NCBI GenBank assembly: GCA_006247105.1
Contig: CM016927.1
Span: 434,001-498,000, forward strand
Length of the DNA: 64,000 nt
Direction of reading: 5' to 3'
Source: Giardia muris
Taxonomy: Eukaryota > Fornicata > Diplomonadida > Hexamitidae
Shown: in pieces, positions 32,659 through 40,567 of the stretch
Layout: the number at the start of each line of letters is the position of its first letter
Numbering within the stretch: the stretch's first letter is position 1
The notes under the pieces: model-generated
Database searches by the model: none
Seen by the model: the letters and a program-made list of their open reading frames with translations, nothing else
What the model was told of the DNA's origin: nothing
Program-made: the position numbers and the translations under genes

Positions 32659-35316
32659 ATGCGGGACTCGGAGGAGATGGACGCGTACATCGCCGAGCGC
32701 GAGAGGGAGCGGGTGCGGGAGCAGATCGCAGCAACGGAGGAACGACTGTCGAGGGAGACGCGGAAGGGGCGACGGGAGGCGCTCGAGCGGAGGCTACACG
32801 ACTTGGAGCAGATTTTGGCCCTGCTGAAGAAGCGGGAGGCGGAGCGCGACAAGAATGTCTTCACAGACGCCATCGGGGCCCTTCAGGCCTTGACGGAGGA
32901 GGAACCCGAGCTGAAGCGAGGGGCGGGAAAGGAAGAAGAGGGAGAAGAAGAGGAGAGAGAGGAGGAGGACGCCTGGGATGCCTGGGAAGAGGAGTGCGCG
33001 GAGTTTACACCTGAAGAGAGTCAGGATGAACATTACGACTACGAGGCGGACCTGATGCCTTTGGGGGGTTTCCAGACCTCGAAGCGGCTCTACGAGGCAC
33101 TGAGGGAGTATCAGCGCGAGGGGGTGCGCTGGATCCTGGAACTACTCACTCGGAACTGCGGAGGCTTGTTAGCGGACGAGCCTGGCCTGGGAAAGACGGT
33201 CCAGGTGATAGCAGCGATGGCAACGATGTTCCTCAGTGAGCGGCTGGAGGCGGCCCTGATCGTCTGTCCAGCGACCCTGCAGGCGCAGTGGATTGCAATG
33301 TTCCACGCCTGGTGGCCTCCGGCGCGAGTCTGTTTGATGGGGGGCGGACGGGACGAAAAGGAGCGAAAAGGGGGGACCCAACAGACGGTCATCGTGGTCT
33401 CCTACGAGTATCTGACGAAGCACCTGAGCGAGGTCCAAAATCTCTTCCGACGGCTTTGTGGGAGGCGGACGATCCCATATGCGGTCTTCGACGAAGTCCA
33501 CTTCGTGAAGAACATGGAGACTGGGCGCTCAAGACGTCTGAGGACGCTCCCAATCGACGTCAGACTCGGCCTCTCTGCCAGTCCGATCCAGAACAGCCTG
33601 GTCGACGTCTTCTCCATCCTCGACTTCCTACAGCCCGGTCTTCTGGGCTCACGCGAGGACTTCGACGCCACTTACGCGCATCCCATCCGTCTTGGGTCGT
33701 TGAGGAGCGCACAGTACGACGAAATACGCCTGGCCATCATCAGAAGCAAAGACCTGATCAAACTGGTTCAACCGTACCTTCTGAGAAGGCAGAAGAAGGA
33801 GGTTGAGCGCTCCTTGCCGCCAAAGACTGAGAAAATCGTCCTTCTGCGCCTTTCCGAGCGTCAGGAGCGCGACTACTGTGAGATCCTGGCGGACTCGAGC
33901 GTTGAGAAGCTTCGCCACTCAAATCGCCGCTCAAATCGCTCGTTCCCTCTACTGATGACGAGCCTGATCCGCCTTCAGCACGTCTGCGATCACCCCCTTA
34001 TTCTCCTGCAGCAGAGAGGGGAGAAGAGGACGTCGCCAAGTCGAGGCTTCGTCCAGTCCCACTTGATTCGGAACCTCGACGTCGACCACGAGCGTCTCGC
34101 AATTCTTTCTGCTGAGAGGCGCGAAAAGGGCGAAAAGCGGGCTCAAAGAACCATCAACAATGTCCGCGATTGCCCCTCCTTTGACCCCCATGATAGCAGC
34201 AAGCTGACCTTTCTCCTCGCGAAGCTCTCGACCCTGGAGGAGAAGGCGCTGGTTTTCTGCCAAGGCCGCATGATGCTCGACGTCATCGAGCGTGCCTTTA
34301 ACGATTCCGACCTGCGAGGCCGTTATTTGCGCCTGGATGGGACGACCACCCTTTCTTCTCGCCAGGAGATCGTTCAGACCTTCAATACCGACGAGCTCTA
34401 TCGCGTCCTCCTCCTGACGACCCGCGTCGGTGGTTTGGGACTCAATCTGACATCTGCAAACCACGTCTTCTTGATGAACCCGCACTGGAATCCCACCGTC
34501 GACGAACAGTCGCTTGACCGTTGCTGGCGTATCTCCCAGACTCGCCCCGTCCACGTGTATCGCCTCCTGACCGCCGGGACCGTCGAGGAGAAGATCCATC
34601 ATCGCCAGCTCTTCAAACAGGCCCTCGCAGACCGAGTCCTTCACGCTGGACAGCCCCTCCTCCTCGACCATTTCGACGACTCCACCCTTCAACAGCTCTT
34701 CACTTACGACCCTCCGACCCAGGACTTGGTGATCCACGTGCGCGAGCATCGTCCTGGTCCCGGACGGCCTGAAGAAAAGGCCGCCGCCTCCTCCCCTCTC
34801 GAATTCTTATCTCCACGCCTCGCAGACCACGTGACCCTCCCCAGCGGGAAGAGACGCATCTCCCCACGCGATTACGAGCGTTGGCACGTCAGCGACAGCC
34901 CAGCCTATCACAGCTGCATGCGGGCACTAGTTGCCCACATCTTCGGCCCCACCGAGAACCAGCAGAAGCAGGAGCGGAACGAGCAGAAAGAGAAAGAAAA
35001 GGAGAAGGAGGCTCCCCCTGTAATTCCCCTGTTCGACCTCCTGGACCTGGACGGCGCTGGTGACTCTCCTCGTCCCCCCTGCGACGATGAGGCACGTCTC
35101 GGTAGCGTAAGAGCGCTCCTTGAGGCCGCATGCACGACGCGAGCCAATATTCCGGCTCCGACTGCCATGGAGCGCATCCTCGGGTCTCTGACGTGCGAGG
35201 ACGACCGCGAGCGCTTACGAGGAGCCGCCCTCGACCCGAGTGACGGTAGCCTCAGCCGAGCGGTCACGCGCCTCGTGCTGGCGGCCATGCGCGGACCCAG
35301 GCCCCATGGTCGGTAA
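32659..35316 (+). CDS. SNF2-family ATPase, CSB/Rad26 (ERCC6)-like
   Basis: CSB/Rad26 is the DNA translocase that acts on RNA polymerase II stalled at lesions in transcription-coupled repair. The 885-aa protein has an N-terminal charged coiled coil and an acidic Glu-rich tract (about 95-115). The ATPase follows: LADEPGLGKT (about 172-181), FDEVHFVKN (about 277) and LSASPIQNSLVDVFSILDFL. The second lobe has LVFCQGRMMLDVIERAF, YLRLDGTTTLSSRQ, TTRVGGLGLNLTSANHVFL, NPTVDEQSLDRCWRISQ and the CSB-typical LTAGTVEEKIHHRQLFKQALADRVL. The last block is the best evidence for CSB over other SNF2 classes. The start is the first Met near the conserved part; a Met 21 codons upstream is possible. The final 102 bp overlap the convergent small gene. 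Confidence 0.85.
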   Translation: MRDSEEMDAYIAERERERVREQIAATEERLSRETRKGRREALERRLHDLEQILALLKKREAERDKNVFTDAIGALQALTEEEPELKRGAGKEEEGEEEEREEEDAWDAWEEECAEFTPEESQDEHYDYEADLMPLGGFQTSKRLYEALREYQREGVRWILELLTRNCGGLLADEPGLGKTVQVIAAMATMFLSERLEAALIVCPATLQAQWIAMFHAWWPPARVCLMGGGRDEKERKGGTQQTVIVVSYEYLTKHLSEVQNLFRRLCGRRTIPYAVFDEVHFVKNMETGRSRRLRTLPIDVRLGLSASPIQNSLVDVFSILDFLQPGLLGSREDFDATYAHPIRLGSLRSAQYDEIRLAIIRSKDLIKLVQPYLLRRQKKEVERSLPPKTEKIVLLRLSERQERDYCEILADSSVEKLRHSNRRSNRSFPLLMTSLIRLQHVCDHPLILLQQRGEKRTSPSRGFVQSHLIRNLDVDHERLAILSAERREKGEKRAQRTINNVRDCPSFDPHDSSKLTFLLAKLSTLEEKALVFCQGRMMLDVIERAFNDSDLRGRYLRLDGTTTLSSRQEIVQTFNTDELYRVLLLTTRVGGLGLNLTSANHVFLMNPHWNPTVDEQSLDRCWRISQTRPVHVYRLLTAGTVEEKIHHRQLFKQALADRVLHAGQPLLLDHFDDSTLQQLFTYDPPTQDLVIHVREHRPGPGRPEEKAAASSPLEFLSPRLADHVTLPSGKRRISPRDYERWHVSDSPAYHSCMRALVAHIFGPTENQQKQERNEQKEKEKEKEAPPVIPLFDLLDLDGAGDSPRPPCDDEARLGSVRALLEAACTTRANIPAPTAMERILGSLTCEDDRERLRGAALDPSDGSLSRAVTRLVLAAMRGPRPHGR

Positions 35317-35775
35317 CGTCGGCTGCCCCACCCGCCTCGCCTCGACCTCGCGTCTGCGACTCAGCTGGGCCGCCCCGTTCATCCGCTCCGCACGCGTCGC
35401 CCCCGCCCGCTGCGCCTTCGCCCGGCTCATTCGGGCCATGTACTGCTGGACCGCGAACTGCTGCTTGTCGGCGACGGATGGCGGTGGCGGTGGCGGGACC
35501 GCGCTGGAATTCAACGCGGATCGCGTCATCGTCGCCTCCACCGCCCGGGCGGCGCCCACACCAGTACTCCCACCCGCAGGTACCGCTGGCTCGCCCGCAA
35601 GGGCCTCGAGGATGTCCCTGGCGACCGCCTGGACGTACTGCGCGGCGGAGGCGGACGGGACCGGGACCCCCCCACCGTCGAGGAGGAGCTCGACCACGAG
35701 GTCGACGCTCTCGGGGCGGATGTACGCGGCCCGCCGGTCGCAGAGGGCGGTGAGGACGCGGAAGGCGGCAGACAT
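35215..35775 (-). CDS. Unrecognised 186-aa protein overlapping the CSB-like gene
   Basis: Read from the ATG at 35775 (MSAAFRVLTALCDRRAAYI). The first 75 residues form a plausible small helical domain (FRVLTALCDRRAAYIRPE, VDLVVELLLDGG, SAAQYVQAVARDILEAL). A Pro-rich linker (a run of seven prolines) follows, then a basic helix (QQYMARMSRAKAQRAGATRAERMNG) and a disordered tail. Family unknown. Support: an otherwise empty 460-bp interval, a good divergent start with an A-run on the far side, and amphipathic N-terminal helices. Against: the last 34 codons lie on the antisense of the CSB-like gene. Confidence 0.6.
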   Translation of the reverse strand: MSAAFRVLTALCDRRAAYIRPESVDLVVELLLDGGGVPVPSASAAQYVQAVARDILEALAGEPAVPAGGSTGVGAARAVEATMTRSALNSSAVPPPPPPSVADKQQFAVQQYMARMSRAKAQRAGATRAERMNGAAQLSRRREVEARRVGQPTLPTMGPGSAHGRQHEARDRSAEATVTRVEGGSS

Positions 35776-35798
35776 CTGCGCGACGACGGGAGAAAAAA
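35776..35798. promoter_or_regulatory. 23-bp divergent spacer with an A-run
   Basis: The G+C-rich left half is followed by GAGAAAAAAA directly at the plus-strand ATG (35799). It separates two divergent small genes and must hold both start signals. Confidence 0.45.
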
Positions 35799-36356
35799 AT
35801 GGTGGCTCCCCATTACCCAATCGACCTGACCCCGGCGCTCGTGGCACGGGCGCTCGACGAGGCGCGTCGTCAGAGCCGGCGGGGGAATTACGCGACGGCG
35901 CTGGACCGCTATGCGACGTTCCTCGGGCTGGCGAAGTCGTTGCGCCAAACGGGGGGCGCAGACTCCGCCTCCGACGGACTTGAGCTTCGTCAGGCGTTGA
36001 GGGAGCGGGAGGAACTGAGACGACGCGAGGTGCGGCCGGAGACGGGTCGGGGACGCCGCTACACGAGCTGGTACGCCGACGGGACTCATCGCCAACGTCT
36101 CTACACGCCGCAGGCGACCGGTCTCTACGAGACGCTCAGGCTAACGGGGCCGGGAGCCCTCGAGAAGCCATCCTCGCGCCGCCAGCGCGCGCCCTCGCTT
36201 CCAAACTCCGCTCTTTACCTCTCCCGTTCGAAGGCCTGGGATAACACGGCTCTTTTCCGGTCGACGGGGCTGACGGGGCTCCGAGCGCTGGACCCGGTCG
36301 TCGCGGGAGCGTGCCGGGCCGAGGAGGCGTACGGGCGGACCCGGTACGGGTACTGA
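35799..36356 (+). CDS. Unrecognised 185-aa basic protein
   Basis: Rich in Arg, Tyr, Leu and Ser. It begins with a possible TPR-like helix pair (LTPALVARALDEARRQSRRGNYATALDRYATFLGLAKSL). Tyr/Arg-rich segments follow (GRRYTSWYADGTHRQRLYTPQATGLYETLRLTG, SALYLSRSKAWDNTALFRSTGLTGLR). Repeated Tyr-Leu/Gly-Leu stretches of this kind are common in small microtubule-associated proteins, but I cannot name a family. The A-run before the ATG supports the start; AGTGAAC lies 20 bases past the stop. Confidence 0.7.
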   Translation: MVAPHYPIDLTPALVARALDEARRQSRRGNYATALDRYATFLGLAKSLRQTGGADSASDGLELRQALREREELRRREVRPETGRGRRYTSWYADGTHRQRLYTPQATGLYETLRLTGPGALEKPSSRRQRAPSLPNSALYLSRSKAWDNTALFRSTGLTGLRALDPVVAGACRAEEAYGRTRYGY

Positions 36357-36376
36357 GAAGGAAAAGAGGGCACGGG

Positions 36377-36383
36377 AGTGAAC
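36377..36383 (+). promoter_or_regulatory. AGTGAAC polyadenylation signal
   Basis: Lies 20 bases after the TGA of the 185-aa gene, inside the 41-bp convergent gap before the IFT70 stop, and matches AGTRAA. Confidence 0.5.
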
Positions 36384-36397
36384 GGAACGCGTCTAGT

Positions 36398-38419
36398 CTA
36401 GTAGAAGTTGAGGAAGAGGGCCTTGAGGCTACGCGCTTCCTCGGCGATCGTCGTGTGCCTGACGAAGCCGATGTATGCCTGAGAACCGATCGTCGGGGTG
36501 TCTTTTCCATGCAGGATGACCTCGTCGAGGAAGATGAGGACGCGGTCGATCAGCGCCTCGTCAGGAGGCCCTCCAAGGTTCATCGCACAAGTCTCGGCGA
36601 GCGCCAGGAGGGGGCGCTTCGTATATAGCCAAGTGTCCGGACTCAACCGCTTCGCCACGGGCTCGAGGCCCTTGATGATGCGCGTGATTCCGAAGCTGAC
36701 ATTTCCGCGGACCGTGTAGAGAGTTCCGATGACGAGGTTAATGACGCAGAGGTGTAGAGGCGGCTGACGATCCGTGGCCTCTCCTTGAGCGAGCGCTTCC
36801 TTCTCGGCAAGGTCAACGACGTGCATCAGAGTCTCCGCCTCCTTGTTCGCGTTGATCAGGATGAGACCTACACAAAGATTTGCCAGGGCGACGGCCGAGA
36901 CCGAAAGGATGTCCTGAGGCGGCGTTGAGTCAACGATCAGCTTGTACTCTTCGGTCGCCCGCGTGTAATCCTCAGCGGCAAAGGAAACGTGGGCGGTATT
37001 GAGATAATAGGCCGGGTCCATGTGAAGGAGGTCCTCCTGCGCCTTGAGAACGGAGGCGGCTGCCGCATAACGTCGCATATCATACAAGATCGCACATTGC
37101 CAGCAGACGACCGGAACGAATAGCCCAAAACGCTGGTCGAATTGCTGCGTCAGTGTGTTGTACTGGATCTCCTCCGCGGACATCTCGTTCAAACGCGCAC
37201 TCGTAAAACCTCCTAGAGACAGTTTTGGCTTCTCAGACTCCGCAGTCCCTCGAAGCCCCGCGATCTCCGCCTTAATCCGGCGGATTGCCGCTCCATAACG
37301 TGTCTTGAGTGCCTCGAGCTTGACAAAAGAGTCCTCAGGTGAGGTGGCACAGCTGACCACCGCCTCGAAGAACGCCAGCTTGTCCGGGTCTAACGAGGAC
37401 GTGGCGAGAAGGCGGTTCCCGGCGATGAGGTCAGCAGCGAGCTCGAAAAGCCCGTACTGGATGTACACGCTGATCAGGTTCGAGAAGGCCTCGACCGGAA
37501 AGGGGGGCTGAGTGATCAACCACTGGAGCTTCGCCGTCGTGGCGTTGGGGTCGGAGTCCATCTCCGCCAAGGCGCGGTTGTGTAGGGTCACCGGGTCCAG
37601 CTCTTCCAATGGCCGTGGGGGCATCGAGTCGAGAGCGTTAAGATGTGCCTCCTTGTCGCCCAAGATCCACGCGACCGCAGACTTTAGGTTGAATGCCTCG
37701 ATGAGGGAGCTTGCCAAGACCTCACGTGGCCGTAGCTGAAGTCCAGTCATCGCGGCCCGGGCGACCGGGTCGCTCGTCGTGAAACGTGTCGCACTGTCCG
37801 CCAGCTCCGGATACAGCTGGATCGAGAGCGTGACGAGCTCATTGAGAGTCCTCAAGCAGAGGGGGAAGTTGTTCTCGCGGAAGCAGGTGAGGGCCTTTGC
37901 GAAGAGGACGCGAGGGTCAGGCCGGATCTCGAGCGCGGCGCTGTACTGGGCAAGAGCCTCGGAGTACTTCCCAGCCTTCAGAAGCATGTTCCCCTTGAGA
38001 CAGAAGACGCAGGGATCGTCCGTCGGACGCCGGGTCAGGCCCTCGACAAGAGCCGCCAACCCTGCAGCGTCGTCCAACTCGTGCTTTGCATATGCCCGCA
38101 AGACCGTGCTCTCATGCCCCTCTCCACGGACTGAAAGAACTTCCTGGTACAGCCCGGCCTTGTATCGGGCGTTGGCGAGCGCCAAGTGGTAGCGCTCGGA
38201 CTCGGGGTGACGCTGGCAGAGCTCCGAGTAGACAGAGACGGCCTCGTCGTAGCGGTCGAGGGAGTAGTAACAATACCCCATCAGGGAGAGCGCGGCCCGG
38301 TTCCCGGGATGGTCGGCGAGCTGCACCCGTAGCACCTCGAGCGCCTGGTCCCACTCCTGGTCGCGGATCATCCCGTAGACGGTACTTGTCAGGCGACCCT
38401 CCGGGATGGCTGGGAGCAT
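36398..38419 (-). CDS. IFT70: Intraflagellar transport protein IFT70 (TTC30/DYF-1)
   Basis: IFT70 is a TPR subunit of the IFT-B complex that carries cargo into growing flagella. The 673-aa length matches the family (about 660-680). The N-terminus IPEGRLTSTVYGMIRDQEWDQALEVL, then NRAALSLMGYCYYSLDRYDEAVSVYSEL and RYHLALANARYKAGLYQEVL, are characteristic of this protein. TPR helices continue through the whole length, including LNTAHVSFAAEDYTRATEEY and a C-terminal LFLNFY tail. The start at 38419 gives the family-typical N-terminus; a longer reading to 38713 would run through the divergent neighbour. The 18-bp divergent spacer (38420-38437) is A/T-rich at the IFT70 side. Confidence 0.93.
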   Translation of the reverse strand: MLPAIPEGRLTSTVYGMIRDQEWDQALEVLRVQLADHPGNRAALSLMGYCYYSLDRYDEAVSVYSELCQRHPESERYHLALANARYKAGLYQEVLSVRGEGHESTVLRAYAKHELDDAAGLAALVEGLTRRPTDDPCVFCLKGNMLLKAGKYSEALAQYSAALEIRPDPRVLFAKALTCFRENNFPLCLRTLNELVTLSIQLYPELADSATRFTTSDPVARAAMTGLQLRPREVLASSLIEAFNLKSAVAWILGDKEAHLNALDSMPPRPLEELDPVTLHNRALAEMDSDPNATTAKLQWLITQPPFPVEAFSNLISVYIQYGLFELAADLIAGNRLLATSSLDPDKLAFFEAVVSCATSPEDSFVKLEALKTRYGAAIRRIKAEIAGLRGTAESEKPKLSLGGFTSARLNEMSAEEIQYNTLTQQFDQRFGLFVPVVCWQCAILYDMRRYAAAASVLKAQEDLLHMDPAYYLNTAHVSFAAEDYTRATEEYKLIVDSTPPQDILSVSAVALANLCVGLILINANKEAETLMHVVDLAEKEALAQGEATDRQPPLHLCVINLVIGTLYTVRGNVSFGITRIIKGLEPVAKRLSPDTWLYTKRPLLALAETCAMNLGGPPDEALIDRVLIFLDEVILHGKDTPTIGSQAYIGFVRHTTIAEEARSLKALFLNFY

Positions 38420-38437
38420 TTTTATCAAGGATTCTGG

Positions 38438-40567
38438 ATGTCGGCTCCCCGCCCGCCCCGTAGCCGCTCTGGCGGCCGGTCCGCCACCGAGAGCCGCCTC
38501 CTCGACAGCGTCCTCTCTCTCCTCGAGGACGAGCCTCCTCCACCCGGGCCACTCCGGCCCTCTTCCGCCGGTCGTCCTCGCCATTCTTACTATGTCGATG
38601 GGTATGGAGACATCCAGCTTACCGGACGGCGGGCCAGATCCTCGGCGAACACCTCTCTCCAGCAGACGAGCGGAAGCTTTGGGGAGACCACTCGAAAGAG
38701 ACGATCGCAGCATGCAGCAGCCTTACCCACCGTTGCTCTTCGTTCAGTCCAGCCACCGAAATACACGAAGTTCTTGCGTGCTCACCATGCCGTCCCTGGG
38801 GACCTGTATGGCGTCTCCACCACTAGCACAAATCCCAAGCCAATAACAAGCACGAAAAGGCCACGAAGCCAGGGCCATTCAACCACATCGCTCGATGAGG
38901 GGTCAACTCTTTCAACAGATGAGGCTGGAGTTAGCTTCAGCTCTGCAGCCAACAATGGTGCTACGGCCGCCTTGATGGGCGTGCGTCCAGTTCGTCCACG
39001 TCCCGTTGAAGTCTCTCACCTACTTCGGCGTGAGTCCACGATGGAGGCACGTAGTCCTGATGAGCTCTGTCGCGATCGATCACCACGTCGCACCTCCGAT
39101 AGCGATGCAGACCCTGCCTTGGTCGTCGCACGGCATCATGACTATCTCCCCGCACCACGGACCTCGCTCCAGAAGGAAGAGGAAGAGATTGAGGATGAAG
39201 GACCAGGGCCCTTCGATGAACCCACACTTTGGATACGTGAACGACTTCCACGTCCTCAACCTCTCGATGCCCCATCCGACCGATCTTGTAGCTTGCTTGG
39301 ACAGAGCCCCGAGATTCAGAAGGTACAGCGAGAGCCTCTGAGCAAGCCCCGCAAGGAAATGACGACAGAGACCAGGGTACCTGACACTGTAGTAGAACCA
39401 GAAGTGGAAGCAGATGCAGAGGTTGAAGCTAAGCCCGAAAAGTTGTCGTTACCTCGCACGGCAGAAGACGCTGCAGCACTAAGAGATGAGTATCTTAATC
39501 TTGGTGCACGACTCGCACGACTAGCCAATCGACGAGTCTATTCGACGTCTGCGATCTCTGATCTATCAAGCTTCGTCGCAGACCCGAACTCCGATACGGC
39601 GTACCTTGAAGGGGAGCTCGGAGCCGCTCGGGAGAAGCTTGACGAGATCGAGGTCGAATTGGAAGAGGTTCTGGCACGTCGGGCAGCAGTCCGGGCGGCA
39701 TTTGAAGCTGCTGGTATTCCGTTACAAGTCGCATGTATGGATGCACGCCAGGCACGTAGTTCTCGGATCGACTTAGCTCTACAGATGGAACTGGGAGCGA
39801 ACCCACAAACACCCTCTGTTGAGACGGCCGATAGCCCTCTTGATGACACCTTCAAGCTGAGTAGGCTTATAGACGAGCGTCCAACTCCACCGACGCGAAT
39901 ACAGGCGCAGGTTCAAACCGAACCGCCTGCACCTGCTCCCGCGCCAAAGAAGCTTTCTGATGTCCGTGCTGAAGTGGCCCGGACACTTCGGCAGGGAGAA
40001 GGACTCGAAGAGGCAAAGGGCCTCGACCTCCTTTCGCTCCTCTTAGTTGGCCTTTCTCTTGAATATTCCACAGATGCGACAACGGACGTGGTCCTTAAGC
40101 TGCAGCGACTATTGACGGAGACCAACGATGAGATAGAGGAGAAGACGCTATCCAGTGCCCTCCCGTTGCCAAAGGATGGCCCTCTCGTCCTCTCCCTGAT
40201 CCGTGGTGCGGCGATAATGATAGGAGGGGGTACTGCCTTACCCTTCCTGACAGCACTTGCGCAGATCGTCCACTCCGTCGAGATTGAGGCCCTCCGCCTC
40301 TGGGAAACCCGGATAGCCTTCGTTCTTGACGAGATCCGCACGATCCTCGTCGCGCGTGGAGAGTTTTCTCGTGATACAGTCTGGCGGGCAAGCCTCTGTA
40401 GTGGCTTGTCCTGGGCCATCTCTCGGCTCGCTCTCCACTGTAAGAAGGCCCCGGAATCGGAGCAGCAGGCGGTGGCGGCCTTGTTTGAGCTGGAGGCCCG
40501 GTTGCCTAACGAGAAAAATGCCTCCGACAGATGCAGTATCCGGAAAGCTGCTGGCCAAGGCAAATAA
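38438..40567 (+). CDS. Unrecognised 709-aa protein with an N-terminal RPSSAGR motif
   Basis: The N-terminal 300 residues are Ser/Pro/Arg/Thr-rich and probably disordered, with RPSSAGR at R40-R46 close to the RPxSA words of the 518-aa protein. A coiled-coil segment follows at about 350-425 (AAREKLDEIEVELEEVLARRAAVRAAFEAAG). A helical C-terminal domain of about 190 residues ends it (ARTLRQGEGLEEAKGLDLLSLLLVGLSLEY, LTALAQIVHSVEIEALRLWETRIAFVLDEIRTIL). No family recognised. It diverges from IFT70 by 18 bp. Its last 50 bp overlap, in another frame, the start of the valyl-tRNA synthetase gene on the same strand. Confidence 0.78.
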   Translation: MSAPRPPRSRSGGRSATESRLLDSVLSLLEDEPPPPGPLRPSSAGRPRHSYYVDGYGDIQLTGRRARSSANTSLQQTSGSFGETTRKRRSQHAAALPTVALRSVQPPKYTKFLRAHHAVPGDLYGVSTTSTNPKPITSTKRPRSQGHSTTSLDEGSTLSTDEAGVSFSSAANNGATAALMGVRPVRPRPVEVSHLLRRESTMEARSPDELCRDRSPRRTSDSDADPALVVARHHDYLPAPRTSLQKEEEEIEDEGPGPFDEPTLWIRERLPRPQPLDAPSDRSCSLLGQSPEIQKVQREPLSKPRKEMTTETRVPDTVVEPEVEADAEVEAKPEKLSLPRTAEDAAALRDEYLNLGARLARLANRRVYSTSAISDLSSFVADPNSDTAYLEGELGAAREKLDEIEVELEEVLARRAAVRAAFEAAGIPLQVACMDARQARSSRIDLALQMELGANPQTPSVETADSPLDDTFKLSRLIDERPTPPTRIQAQVQTEPPAPAPAPKKLSDVRAEVARTLRQGEGLEEAKGLDLLSLLLVGLSLEYSTDATTDVVLKLQRLLTETNDEIEEKTLSSALPLPKDGPLVLSLIRGAAIMIGGGTALPFLTALAQIVHSVEIEALRLWETRIAFVLDEIRTILVARGEFSRDTVWRASLCSGLSWAISRLALHCKKAPESEQQAVAALFELEARLPNEKNASDRCSIRKAAGQGK

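Noticed and set aside
32397..33014. 205-codon plus-strand frame with a hydrophobic start in the long spacer
   Set aside because: The hydrophobic run comes from pyrimidine-rich DNA and the frame continues out of phase into the CSB-like gene.
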